A DNA stretch of 64,000 nucleotides from Duganella sp. Root1480D1. GTDB taxonomy: Bacteria; Pseudomonadota; Gammaproteobacteria; Burkholderiales; Burkholderiaceae_D. This document shows, in pieces, positions 1-7,979 of this stretch. The translations under genes were made by a program, and so were the position numbers. The stretch is taken from assembly GCF_001427305.1 (NCBI RefSeq), contig NZ_LMFZ01000001.1, positions 1,261 to 65,260 of the forward strand. The letters are read 5' to 3'. The notes beneath the pieces were generated by a model that saw nothing but the letters and a program-made list of their open reading frames with translations, was not told the origin of the DNA and made no database searches. Positions within the stretch are counted from its first letter, which is position 1. The number at the start of each line of letters is the position of its first letter.

Positions 1-99
1 GACACCGAGATACCGTTACCGTAACTCATGGCATTCGCGCCTTGGCTATGTATCGCCGGCATTGTTTGCAGATAATTTCAACAAACAGGCGCTGGCTGC

Positions 100-400
100 T
101 TGAAACGGACGTGTCCATTATTGACAGTACACCTCAGCGGTGACGCTTCGCGCTTCGACGAACTTTGGGACCGGATTCCCAACCTTTCTGACGTTCTTCG
201 CAGCTTTAATTCAGACTCCAATTGGTTGCATTGGAGCAGAAAGACTTATGATGGATGGTACTGCGTAGCGAGCCCTGATTCTGGCTTTGATGTCTACTAT
301 CAGGAACGAGGACATCGCGCGCAAGCCACTCACTCATTTCGATGAGGAGCGCGCTGCAATTCGATTTGCAATAAACGCCTCGGTATTCAATATCAGATGA
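100..400 (+). pseudogene. Small hypothetical protein, probable frameshift
   Basis: A TTG-started frame gives 81 residues and stops at 345, but its last dozen residues look like out-of-frame translation. Moving to the next frame at about 307-311 (codons CGA GGA) continues with 29 plausible residues (starting DIARKPLTHFDEERAA) to a TGA at 398-400. That stop lies 6 bp before the 16-bp repeat that follows each small gene here, which favours the longer product of about 100 residues. One extra base, a real mutation or a sequencing error, would explain it. There is no recognised domain. The size, the several Trp/Tyr residues and the setting recall small immunity-type proteins, but this is only an impression. 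The true start could lie upstream. Confidence 0.5.
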
Positions 401-406
401 CCTTCA

Positions 407-422
407 TCGGCCAGCAGCGGAC
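407..422 (+). repeat. 16-bp intergenic repeat, copy 1
   Basis: TCGGCCAGCAGCGGAC. This is one of four near-identical 16-mers, each found shortly after the stop of a small gene in the first 1.9 kb. It lies 6 bp after the frame-corrected stop of the preceding gene. Confidence 0.7.
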
Positions 423-448
423 CTGTCAATTACAAAAGCCACAAATTA

Positions 449-898
449 ATGAGACCAGAATTCAATACGCACAGTGATTTATGGGTTGATGACGGGTCGC
501 TGCGAGACGTGTACGTTCAAAATATGCAGCTTCAGAGCTGGGACCGCTTCGATTCGATGCTCCACCATCATGAGCTGGCATATAGCTTCGATGGAACGCC
601 TGCTTGCTTCCCAGGCAGCCGCGCGATTTTCAGCAATCGCGAAGGAAGTCATCTTCTGTCGGTGATGCTTGGGCAAGTAAGTGTTAATTGCCATTTCTTC
701 GACGAGTCGCAATTGGAGCTAGATATTTCACCCAGAGAGATTCTCGGGAACGCTGAGCATGATGCGGTATTGGACTTCATCGAGCAGCTGGCACTTGGAT
801 TAGAACTACCTGCCGATGTAACCCCTGAAAATGCGGAGGCTCGGCCAATGCTAAGTTATTCGCCCACAGCACGATGCTGGACGGTACACTCACACTGA
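449..898 (+). CDS. Hypothetical protein, 149 aa
   Basis: I do not recognise a family. It is an acidic soluble protein with no signal peptide or membrane segment. It is rich in aromatic residues and His (HHH near residue 40) and has a predicted mixed alpha/beta pattern. The ATG at 449 has no strong Shine-Dalgarno; upstream is an AT-rich stretch. It is one of a run of unrelated small same-strand genes separated by 50-60 bp gaps, each gap carrying a 16-bp repeat. The run resembles an accessory gene cassette, and the protein could be an immunity-type or orphan protein. Codon use is less GC-biased than in the core genes to the right. Confidence 0.6.
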   Translation: MRPEFNTHSDLWVDDGSLRDVYVQNMQLQSWDRFDSMLHHHELAYSFDGTPACFPGSRAIFSNREGSHLLSVMLGQVSVNCHFFDESQLELDISPREILGNAEHDAVLDFIEQLALGLELPADVTPENAEARPMLSYSPTARCWTVHSH

Positions 899-910
899 TC
901 ACCGCCGTTT

Positions 911-926
911 TCGGCCAGGAGCGGCC
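911..926 (+). repeat. 16-bp intergenic repeat, copy 2
   Basis: TCGGCCAGGAGCGGCC. It differs from the consensus TCGGCCAGNAGCGGAC only in the penultimate base and lies 12 bp after the stop of the preceding gene. Confidence 0.65.
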
Positions 927-955
927 GCTTTTAAAAATCATCTGTTAACCTTGTA

Positions 956-1240
956 ATGAACGACATTCTCGCTGCACATAAACATAGCTCGCGGCATCGC
1001 GCTGAAATAGTGGGAAGTAGCCGATGCGGGTGCTTCCATTGCCTCGCTAACTTTAGTCCGAGCGAAATTCGAGACTGGGTTGATTGGCTGGAAGGCACAC
1101 CGCCTGAGCTGGAGCTTGATACCGGGACGACAGCATTGTGCCCAAACTGCGGGATCGACTCGGTGATTGGGTCCAGTTCTGGATTTCCTGTGACGACCGA
1201 GTTTCTTAGTCAAATGCGAAAACATTGGTTTGAAGTTTGA
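956..1240 (+). CDS. Small putative zinc-binding cytoplasmic protein
   Basis: A 94-residue protein with two cysteine pairs. The first is CGCFHC near residue 24; the second is CPNC near residue 63, followed by GIDSVIG. Spacing of the pairs suggests a zinc ribbon-like site. I recognise the general family of small bacterial cytoplasmic proteins carrying CPxCGIDSVIG, whose function is unknown. The C-terminus (FLSQMRKHWFEV) also fits that family. There is no signal peptide. It lies in the small-gene cassette region, followed 17 bp downstream by repeat copy 3. Confidence 0.7.
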   Translation: MNDILAAHKHSSRHRAEIVGSSRCGCFHCLANFSPSEIRDWVDWLEGTPPELELDTGTTALCPNCGIDSVIGSSSGFPVTTEFLSQMRKHWFEV

Positions 1241-1257
1241 TCAGGCTCTGGTCAAAT

Positions 1258-1273
1258 TCGGCCAAAGGCGGAC
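1258..1273 (+). repeat. 16-bp intergenic repeat, copy 3
   Basis: TCGGCCAAAGGCGGAC, 17 bp after the preceding stop. It differs from the consensus at two positions (AAAG instead of AGNA). Confidence 0.6.
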
Positions 1274-1300
1274 CTTAAGAACTAGTCGGAGTTACCGGGA

Positions 1301-1825
1301 ATGCTCCTAACAAAGATGGTATCCAGACCAATTCACCTAGAGCTATTCTGCCCCGATGAGGCGGACGTCGTGCTTATTGCGGAAATCGATGAGCGCAATT
1401 ATGAAGTGATTCGTGCACCACGACATCGCCCGCAAGATGATATTGACGGTCAAATGTTGGATTTTGTTGAAGGCAGGCTAAATGGCGATCAGCTTCACTG
1501 GGTCATTAGGGACTCTTTGAGTCAAGCTTGCCTTGGAAGTCTTCAAGCAACGTTAGCTTCGGGTGGTGTTGTGTCGGTTGGCTATAGAGTCATCTCGGAA
1601 CATTGGGGAAATGGCATAGCTACTGAAGCTTTACGTTTGCTGCTTGGTCAACTTGCGTCAGCTTTGCCGCAAAGAAAAATTATCGCAAATATTGCGTCGA
1701 CAAACGTTGCGTCACGTCGCGTCCTCGAAAAATGTGGATTTACTCCGGTCGTTGCGCTGACCGGCGCCTCCTCCGTTGACAACATGCGCGGCGAGACGTT
1801 TGTTTGGAGCTCAGGTACTGCATAA
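1301..1825 (+). CDS. GNAT family N-acetyltransferase (RimJ/RimL type)
   Basis: A 174-residue cytoplasmic acyltransferase that would transfer an acetyl group from acetyl-CoA to an amine. The N-terminal segment (RPIHLELFCPDEADVVL) is the typical beta1-alpha1 start of the RimJ/RimL branch. The acetyl-CoA pyrophosphate loop is HWGNGIATEA at about residues 104-113, and the late motif SRRVLEKCGF near residue 142 is diagnostic for this branch. The substrate cannot be predicted. A downstream start at MVSRPIH (third codon region) is also possible. It lies in the accessory cassette region. Confidence 0.85.
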   Translation: MLLTKMVSRPIHLELFCPDEADVVLIAEIDERNYEVIRAPRHRPQDDIDGQMLDFVEGRLNGDQLHWVIRDSLSQACLGSLQATLASGGVVSVGYRVISEHWGNGIATEALRLLLGQLASALPQRKIIANIASTNVASRRVLEKCGFTPVVALTGASSVDNMRGETFVWSSGTA

Positions 1826-1844
1826 TCTATGTTGATGCGCACTA

Positions 1845-1860
1845 TCGGCCAGTAGCGGAC
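1845..1860 (+). repeat. 16-bp intergenic repeat, copy 4
   Basis: TCGGCCAGTAGCGGAC, a full match to the consensus, 19 bp after the acetyltransferase stop. Confidence 0.7.
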
Positions 1861-1924
1861 GGATTCCTTGCCATGCAAAATTTAAAATAATAATAATAAA
1901 ATTTCTACTAAAGGATTACATCAG

Positions 1925-2854
1925 ATGGATAATAAGCCACTTGAGCAGCTGGCAGAAAATTATATAAAGGTAGAGCTCGGCAAGGCGAATTTCAAATACG
2001 CAAAACCGGACTATGATTTAGACGGAACCGACCTCATTGTTCTTCAACCAATTTCGAAACATTACGTCCGACAAGTAATAGTTCAGTCAAAGGGTAGAAG
2101 CGTAGGCTCTCAGCAGACCAATGTTCGAATTAATAAATCCTACGTAAATTCAAATTTCATTTGTTTTCTTTATTTACAATTAGACAATGATCCGGTTCAT
2201 TATTTTTATATATTTTTCTGCGATGATATAAAAAAATGGGATGCATACGATAAATATTTTCAGCTTCTGATTCCAAAAGATTTTAAGAAGAACACTGCGC
2301 TCATTGCTGCAAAATTCAACCCAAAGACACACATAAAAAAAATTGCTGACCTGCTTGACAACGGTCCAATCGTAAGACCGTACTATGTCGAATTTGAGAA
2401 AATGGGACTTGTAAGTATCCTAATGGAGCTTTGGCGTAAATACAATTCCCTCCCAGATCTAAATCTAGCAATAGAACTATATAATCAAAAATTAGGGTAC
2501 GCTGAAAGCTTTATACAAGAAATATTTTTATCTTACAATTACATAAAGAATAATGAAAATATCGGATCAATCGATTATTTTCTTCAAATTATTCTTGAAA
2601 TGAGAAACGTTGGGAAACCTATATTTGAATTATGTACTATAGAGGATATGAGTGACATTCAGGCAGTTAATTCTTCTAATGCAATAGTCTATAGGGATCT
2701 GCGAATCGGACAAGTGCGAGTTTTATACGATGGAGATTCATATAAAGGATTGTATATCTATATTGGCGATAGGGAGGATCATGCCGAAGTTTTGCTGCTG
2801 GATAATGACCACTACTTCGCCTATGGAGTCAGAAAGGTGTTTACTGAAGATTGA
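1925..2854 (+). CDS. AT-rich hypothetical protein with DUF4365-like N-terminus
   Basis: A 309-residue protein much richer in AT than the rest of the window (many Lys, Ile, Asn, Tyr codons), so it was probably acquired horizontally. The N-terminus reads D33-G-T-D36, then a beta strand ending Q54-S-K56. This pattern resembles the D...(E/Q)xK core of PD-(D/E)XK nucleases, as in DUF4365-type proteins. The rest is helical and unrecognised. The ATG has an AAAGGA ribosome site. An orphan nuclease or defence-type role is possible but unproven; catalytic competence cannot be judged from sequence alone. Confidence 0.6.
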   Translation: MDNKPLEQLAENYIKVELGKANFKYAKPDYDLDGTDLIVLQPISKHYVRQVIVQSKGRSVGSQQTNVRINKSYVNSNFICFLYLQLDNDPVHYFYIFFCDDIKKWDAYDKYFQLLIPKDFKKNTALIAAKFNPKTHIKKIADLLDNGPIVRPYYVEFEKMGLVSILMELWRKYNSLPDLNLAIELYNQKLGYAESFIQEIFLSYNYIKNNENIGSIDYFLQIILEMRNVGKPIFELCTIEDMSDIQAVNSSNAIVYRDLRIGQVRVLYDGDSYKGLYIYIGDREDHAEVLLLDNDHYFAYGVRKVFTED

Positions 2855-3171
2855 AATTTATCACCTCCGAACAAAAATTTATTAACTCGAATGCCAACCT
2901 CACTGCTTTCGGAAGTTGAGTACATGGTGGCGCTAGAGTAAATAAACTGAAATCATGTTCGTAATGCGCGTAAACCATGACCGGCGGGTTCGGGGCGAAA
3001 GCCGCCGTCCAACTAACAAACGGTGTCATATCAAGTCTGAGCTAGTACAGCTAAACCATGGCCTGGATCAGGCTCAATAAAAACGCACCTTTCTTCCGAA
3101 TTGTCGTATGCTCGCCGTCGCATTATTGCTTTTAATGCAACATTTGGAAACTATTCATTTCGGGAGACTAC
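2855..3171. other. 317-bp gap without a convincing gene
   Basis: This is the junction between the AT-rich accessory gene and the GC-rich chromosome. A 62-codon minus-strand frame (2841-3029) overlaps the previous gene and has no ribosome site or family, so I do not call it. An imperfect GGCGG...CCGCC hairpin at about 2980-3003 has no T-tract. The promoter of the downstream phosphatase must lie here, but no confident -35/-10 pair stands out. Confidence 0.5.
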
Positions 3172-3981
3172 ATGAAAAAGATATTGGGCAGCCTTGCCCT
3201 GGCGCTTTGCGCCGCACAGCTTCCAGCCAGCGCCAACACCATCTACCTGACACGCCACGCCGAGAAATCGGCCACCGGCACCGATCCAGTACTGACTGCG
3301 GAAGGACAGGTACGCGCCACCAACATTGCCGCGACCCTGAAAGACGCCCAGGTCAGGCATATCTATTCGACTGCCTACCAGCGCACGCAGCAGACTGCGC
3401 AGCCCCTGGCCAGCTACCTGAACCTGCCGGTCACCAGCTACGACGGCAGCCAGCTTGCCGCGTTCGCGCAGCAACTGCGCGCCCTGCCCGACAATGCCCT
3501 GGTGGTTGGTCACTCCGACACCACGCCCGACCTGATCCGCCAACTGGGCGGCGATCCCGGCAGCGCCATCGCGGAGACGGAATTCGACCGCCTGTACCAG
3601 CTGACGTTTGCCGCCGACGGCACTGTCACCACCAACCTGCTGCACTCGCTCCCCAGCAGCTTGAACCTGCCATGCGCCAGCGTGACGCTGAACCAGTCCA
3701 GCCTGACCGCCACCGCGGGCAATTGGCTGTACTTCAGCATCAATGTACCGGAATGTGCGAACACCCTGAATGTGAACATGAGCGGCGGCAGCGGCGACGG
3801 CGACCTGTACGTCCGCTTTGGCGCGCAGCCGACTGCCAACGATTACGCCTGCCGTCCCTACAAGACCGGCAACGCGGAATCCTGCGCGCTGAGCAACCCG
3901 CAAGCAGGGACCTGGTATATCGGCATCCGTTCCTACTCGACCTTCAGTGGCGTCTCGCTGAACGCCACCGCGGCCCAGTAA
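3172..3981 (+). CDS. Secreted histidine phosphatase with C-terminal PPC domain
   Basis: A 269-residue exported protein with a signal peptide ending near ASA (residue 21). The histidine-phosphatase signature LTRHAEKS follows with R28 and H29, and the second catalytic His is in VVGHSDT. From about residue 165 a Cys-bearing beta-rich module (GDGDLYVRFG, later GTWYIGI) matches the bacterial pre-peptidase C-terminal (PPC) fold. The enzyme should hydrolyse phosphoesters in the periplasm or outside the cell. The fusion of a SixA/PGM-type phosphatase to PPC suggests a secreted enzyme with a folding or adhesion module. It is monocistronic and convergent with the histidine kinase downstream. Confidence 0.85.
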   Translation: MKKILGSLALALCAAQLPASANTIYLTRHAEKSATGTDPVLTAEGQVRATNIAATLKDAQVRHIYSTAYQRTQQTAQPLASYLNLPVTSYDGSQLAAFAQQLRALPDNALVVGHSDTTPDLIRQLGGDPGSAIAETEFDRLYQLTFAADGTVTTNLLHSLPSSLNLPCASVTLNQSSLTATAGNWLYFSINVPECANTLNVNMSGGSGDGDLYVRFGAQPTANDYACRPYKTGNAESCALSNPQAGTWYIGIRSYSTFSGVSLNATAAQ

Positions 3982-3989
3982 GCACGCAG

Positions 3990-5525
3990 TCAGGCGCGCT
4001 GCAAGGCCTGTCCGCGCACTCCGGACAGGTATTTGCGCAGCACATTCAAGTCCACCGGCTTGACCAGGTAATGCTGCATGCCGGCCTCGGCCGCCTGGCG
4101 GCGCGCCTCATCGTGTCCCCAGCCCGTCATGGCGATGAAAAGAATGTCTTCGCTGCCTTCCAGTTCACCGATGCGGCGCGCCGCTTCATGGCCCTGCATA
4201 TCGGGCAGGCCGATATCCATCAGGATGACATGCGGATGGAAGCGCTGAACCAGCGCGATTGCGCCCTGCCCGTCATGGGCCTTGGCCACTTCGTACCCGT
4301 CCATTTCCAGCATCACCTGCAGCATGTCCGCGCCGTCTTCATTGTCGTCCACCACAAGCACGCGCAGCATTTCGTCGGCATGGGGCCTGGAGGCGCCTGC
4401 CGACAGGCGCACCTTGCTGCGCCGTTCCGCCACCACGATAGGCATGCGCAGCATAAATTCACATCCCTTGCCGCTGCCCTCGCTGGTCACCGAGACATTC
4501 CCGCCATGCATGCGCGTAAATCGCTGGGCCAGGCTAAGCCCGATCCCCAGGCCGCCCAGGGTATTGGCGCGTCCTGCCTGGCCTTGCACGAACAAGTCAA
4601 AGATGCGCAAGCACGACTCCGGCTCCAGCCCGGCGCCATGGTCACGCACGGTAAACACAATGTCTTCGCCATCGGCTTCCGCATGCAGGTGAATGGTCGA
4701 ACCTGGCGGTGAAAACTTCACTGCGTTGCTCAGCACATTGGCCAGGCTCTGGACCAGGCGCGCCCGGTCGCCAAGCAGCAGCACGCTGCCGGCAGGCTGG
4801 CGCAAGTCCAGCATATGCCCGCCCGCATCGATCTGCTGGCGGCAGATTTCCACCGCATGCTGCAGCACGGTCGCAACGCTGACCCTCTCGCATTTGAGCG
4901 CGACCTTGTCGTTGGTGATACGCGCCACGTCCAGCAGGTCGTCCACCAGCCGGGTCAGGTGCCGGACCTGCCGTTCAACCACCTGGCTGATGCTGTGCAC
5001 TTTGGGATCAGCGTTGGGAATCGTGTTCAGCACGTCCATCGCCGTGCGGATCGGCGCCAGCGGGTTGCGCAACTCATGGCCCAGGATCGCCAGGAATTCA
5101 TCCTTGCGGCGGTCGACCTCGCGCATTTCATATTGGCGCCGGCGGGCACGTCCTGCCGACAACGCTGCACTCACCAAGGTCGCCCTGCGCACCGGGCGCT
5201 CAAGCAGCGTAACATTGCCGACCTGTTCAAAAATCCTCTGGATGCCGGGCGAATCCAGCCCTTCCTTGCTGAGAACCAGCACCGGCAAATCCGACCACGC
5301 GGGCTGGGCGGCAAGGAAGCTGGTAAGTTCGCGCAGGAAATCGTCGTTGAAGGCTTCTTCGATCACGAACAGCGCAGCGGCGCCTCGTTGCAGGTCCTGC
5401 ACTACTTCGCCCAGTTCGGGACAGATGTGGCAAGCCACGCGTGCCTGCCCCAGCACCTGCTCGATCAGGCGTGCATCCTTGCCGACAGGGGCGAAGATGA
5501 CAATGCGCTGTTCCAGCTCACTCAT
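3990..5525 (-). CDS. Hybrid histidine kinase/response regulator
   Basis: A 511-residue cytoplasmic hybrid kinase with no membrane segment. Residues 1-125 form a pseudo-receiver: the usual phospho-Asp position reads FVIEEA, so it probably does not accept phosphate. HisKA follows with the phospho-His in LGHELRNPLAP (about 150). A HATPase_c domain carries DHGAGLEPE and GLGIGLSL. A canonical receiver (VLVVDDNED, ILMDIGLPD, LVKP) occupies the last 120 residues. Its start overlaps the end of the KaiC-like gene by 8 bp, so the two are translationally coupled and probably one signalling unit. No output domain is visible. Confidence 0.92.
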   Translation of the reverse strand: MSELEQRIVIFAPVGKDARLIEQVLGQARVACHICPELGEVVQDLQRGAAALFVIEEAFNDDFLRELTSFLAAQPAWSDLPVLVLSKEGLDSPGIQRIFEQVGNVTLLERPVRRATLVSAALSAGRARRRQYEMREVDRRKDEFLAILGHELRNPLAPIRTAMDVLNTIPNADPKVHSISQVVERQVRHLTRLVDDLLDVARITNDKVALKCERVSVATVLQHAVEICRQQIDAGGHMLDLRQPAGSVLLLGDRARLVQSLANVLSNAVKFSPPGSTIHLHAEADGEDIVFTVRDHGAGLEPESCLRIFDLFVQGQAGRANTLGGLGIGLSLAQRFTRMHGGNVSVTSEGSGKGCEFMLRMPIVVAERRSKVRLSAGASRPHADEMLRVLVVDDNEDGADMLQVMLEMDGYEVAKAHDGQGAIALVQRFHPHVILMDIGLPDMQGHEAARRIGELEGSEDILFIAMTGWGHDEARRQAAEAGMQHYLVKPVDLNVLRKYLSGVRGQALQRA

Positions 5526-7023
5526 GCTCGACTTGTTCCTCGTCTCGCGACACTTTGACCGGCACCCCTGTCAGGATGCCGCGGAAGTCCTTCAGCACCG
5601 CTCCCACTTCAATGCCTTTATTGGTAATAGCAAAGGCGCGCAGGGTGGTTTCGTGCTGGCTGCCGCGCTTTTTAAATACCGACAAGGCCTTGTGCACCGC
5701 ACCGCCAGCCTCGTAATAGCGCAGCATCAGCACGTTGTCGGCCAGGTAGCTGACGTCCAAATTGCTGCCCAATGGCCCGATCACGCCCTGCTGTACCCCG
5801 ACCAGCAAGGTCACCACGCCGCGCTGTCCCAGGTAAGTCAGCACCTCACGCAGGTGGATGGTGAGGAAGCGTGATTCCGGCATCGCATTCATATAGCCGT
5901 TCAGGCTGTCGATCACGATCACCTTTGCGCCTTCGTCGGCGGCCTTGCACACCGCGTGCGAGAACTGGCCGGGCGAAAGTTCGGCAGGATCGATCTCGTT
6001 TACTTCCAGCAGGCCCGACTCCAGCGGCGCGCGCAAATCCATGCCGATGCCATCGGCCCGGTTAAGCAAGGTATTGAACGATTCCTCGAACACGAACATG
6101 GCAGCCTTCTGCCGGCGATCCGTCACGGCTTTCACGAACTGGGCTGCGAGGCTGGATTTGCCGGTTCCTGGCGGTCCCGAGATCAACGTGCTGGAACCCT
6201 CCTCGATCCCGCCCCCCAGCAAGGCATCCAGTGCCGCCAATCCGCTTGCCACCTGCTGCCGCCGTACCAGTTCGCGCGATTCGGACGCCACGATGCGCGG
6301 ATAGGCCATCACGCCGCCCGGGACAATCACATAGTCGTGCGGCCCGCGCCGGTAATCGATGCCGCGATATTTCAATACGCGCAAGACGCGGCGTTCGGCG
6401 CCATACCCCGATTCAATCTGCTGCAGCGAGATCACGCCGTGCGCAATGCTGCGCACCTGCTGGTCGCCGCCCACGGCCGTTTTATCGTCCAGGAACAGCG
6501 CTGTGCAGGCGCGCTTGGCGAAGTACTGCTTCAGCGCCAGCACATGGCGCCGGTAGCGCAAGGGACTGGCGGCCAGGAGCTGCAGCTCCGACAGCGAATC
6601 CAACACCACGCGGGAGGGATTGAGCCGGTCGATCTGCGTCAGGATCGCCCTGTTGGTTTCGCCCAGTTCGACCTCGGAGGGATGAAACACCGTATACTGC
6701 TCATCCGGGTCGAGCACCCCTTCGGCCGGGATGATCTCGTGCACGGTAATGCCTTCCAACGAAAAGCCATGCGATTGCGCCACCGCACGCAGTTCCACTT
6801 CGTTTTCCGCCAGGGTGATATAGAGCACCTTTTCGCCGTGCCTGGCCCCTTCCATCAGGAACTGCAGCGCCATGGTGGTCTTGCCCGTTCCCGGATCGCC
6901 TTCCAGCAGATACAGCCGGTCCTTGGTCAGGCCGCCGGCCAGGATCGAGTCCAGGCCGGCAATGCCGGTCGAAATGAAAGCGTCTGTCTGCTTGTTCTGC
7001 GGCTGGAGCATGGCGACCCGCAC
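5518..7023 (-). CDS. KaiC-like double-domain ATPase
   Basis: A 501-residue protein with two RecA/KaiC-type domains. Walker A in the first is GDPGTGKT (residues 42-49) and in the second GPPGTGKS (near 280). Both have Walker B-type strands (RVVLDSL and KVIVIDSL). The length matches KaiC. Non-cyanobacterial KaiC-like ATPases often pair with histidine kinases in stress or light signalling, and here the next gene is a hybrid kinase overlapping by 8 bp. ATG at 7023 is used; ATG five codons later is also possible. A circadian function should not be assumed, since there is no kaiA or kaiB here. Confidence 0.9.
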   Translation of the reverse strand: MRVAMLQPQNKQTDAFISTGIAGLDSILAGGLTKDRLYLLEGDPGTGKTTMALQFLMEGARHGEKVLYITLAENEVELRAVAQSHGFSLEGITVHEIIPAEGVLDPDEQYTVFHPSEVELGETNRAILTQIDRLNPSRVVLDSLSELQLLAASPLRYRRHVLALKQYFAKRACTALFLDDKTAVGGDQQVRSIAHGVISLQQIESGYGAERRVLRVLKYRGIDYRRGPHDYVIVPGGVMAYPRIVASESRELVRRQQVASGLAALDALLGGGIEEGSSTLISGPPGTGKSSLAAQFVKAVTDRRQKAAMFVFEESFNTLLNRADGIGMDLRAPLESGLLEVNEIDPAELSPGQFSHAVCKAADEGAKVIVIDSLNGYMNAMPESRFLTIHLREVLTYLGQRGVVTLLVGVQQGVIGPLGSNLDVSYLADNVLMLRYYEAGGAVHKALSVFKKRGSQHETTLRAFAITNKGIEVGAVLKDFRGILTGVPVKVSRDEEQVEHE

Positions 7024-7240
7024 GAAGATTGTCGATAAGACACTTTATCACTTGTTGCCAAAGGGCTTGTTTCGATTGCCCAGTATTTGCGCAGTGGAAT
7101 TTTTCCCAATTGGATCAAATGCTTAGCCAAGCGCCCCGGGCCTTGTTAACAGGGTTTTCCACAGAAACCGTTAACAACTTCCAGTCGCCTGGCAGCCATG
7201 GCACGACCGAGACCGAAAGGCCGAACAGAACCCCTGGCAA

Positions 7241-7254
7241 TTGATCTGGATCAT
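7241..7254 (+). promoter_or_regulatory. FNR/DNR-type box upstream of cytochrome b561 gene
   Basis: TTGATCTGGATCAT against the consensus TTGAT-N4-ATCAA, one mismatch. It is centred about 64 bp before the ATG at 7312, a distance compatible with activation at -41.5. The regulator is not in the window. Confidence 0.7.
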
Positions 7255-7311
7255 TGAAGCAGCGCTTGCCGGGCAATAGCATGGCCTCATACCCTGCCGG
7301 CTGGAGGCCAT

Positions 7312-7959
7312 ATGTTGGAGAGCAAACAAAACAAGCAAGCTTCAACTGGCGCATCCATCCTGGTGTGGGATGTACCGGTGCGCGTCTTCCATTGGCTGAT
7401 GGCGCTTTGCTTCGCCGGTGCCTACCTGACGGCGGAGAGCGAGCAATGGCGCCTGGTGCATGTCACGCTTGGCTACACCATGGCAGGCCTGATCGCATTT
7501 CGGCTGGTGTGGGGCCTTATCGGCTCGCGCTACGCGCGCTTCGGCCAATTCGTGCGCGGACCTGCAGCAGTAGCCGGCTACCTGCGCTCACTCCTGCACG
7601 GCAAGCCGCAGCACTTCCTCGGCCATAACCCGGCGGGCGCCCTCGCCATCCTCGGCTTGCTCGCCCTGGGTGCAGCCACCACCGCTACTGGCTGGGCGGC
7701 ATTCCAGGAATCCAGCGCGGAGCTTTGGGAAGAAGTCCACGAAACCTTTGCCAACCTGATGCTGGCACTGGTGCTGCTCCACATTGCAGCAGTTATTGCC
7801 AGCAGCCGGCTGCATCACGAAAACCTGGTTGCATCGATGTTCAATGGCGAAAAGGCGGGCCAGCCGGATCAAGGCATCCGGCGCGGCTGGCACAGTATCG
7901 GCCTGCTGGTGTTGCTGGGCGTGGCCGCCTTCTGGTGGCTGCAATGGAAAATGTCATAA
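7312..7959 (+). CDS. Cytochrome b561-family membrane protein
   Basis: A 215-residue protein with about four to five membrane helices and His residues placed as haem ligands (RVFHWLMA in helix 1, LVHVTLGY in helix 2, VHETF and LLHIAAV later). It fits the di-haem b-type cytochrome family related to the Ni/Fe-hydrogenase b subunit, which moves electrons between soluble or periplasmic donors and the quinone pool. The final helix (GLLVLLGVAAFWWLQW) is typical. The universal stress protein gene begins 20 bp downstream, so they are probably cotranscribed from the FNR-boxed promoter. Confidence 0.87.
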   Translation: MLESKQNKQASTGASILVWDVPVRVFHWLMALCFAGAYLTAESEQWRLVHVTLGYTMAGLIAFRLVWGLIGSRYARFGQFVRGPAAVAGYLRSLLHGKPQHFLGHNPAGALAILGLLALGAATTATGWAAFQESSAELWEEVHETFANLMLALVLLHIAAVIASSRLHHENLVASMFNGEKAGQPDQGIRRGWHSIGLLVLLGVAAFWWLQWKMS

Positions 7960-7979
7960 ACCCCGACTTGGAGCAGATC

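Noticed and set aside
400..1860. Integron attC sites at the repeat copies
   Set aside because: The 16-mers lack the paired RYYYAAC/GTTRRRY cores and no integrase is present.
2841..3029. 62-codon minus-strand frame in the 2.9-kb gap
   Set aside because: It overlaps the upstream gene, has no ribosome site and no recognisable features.
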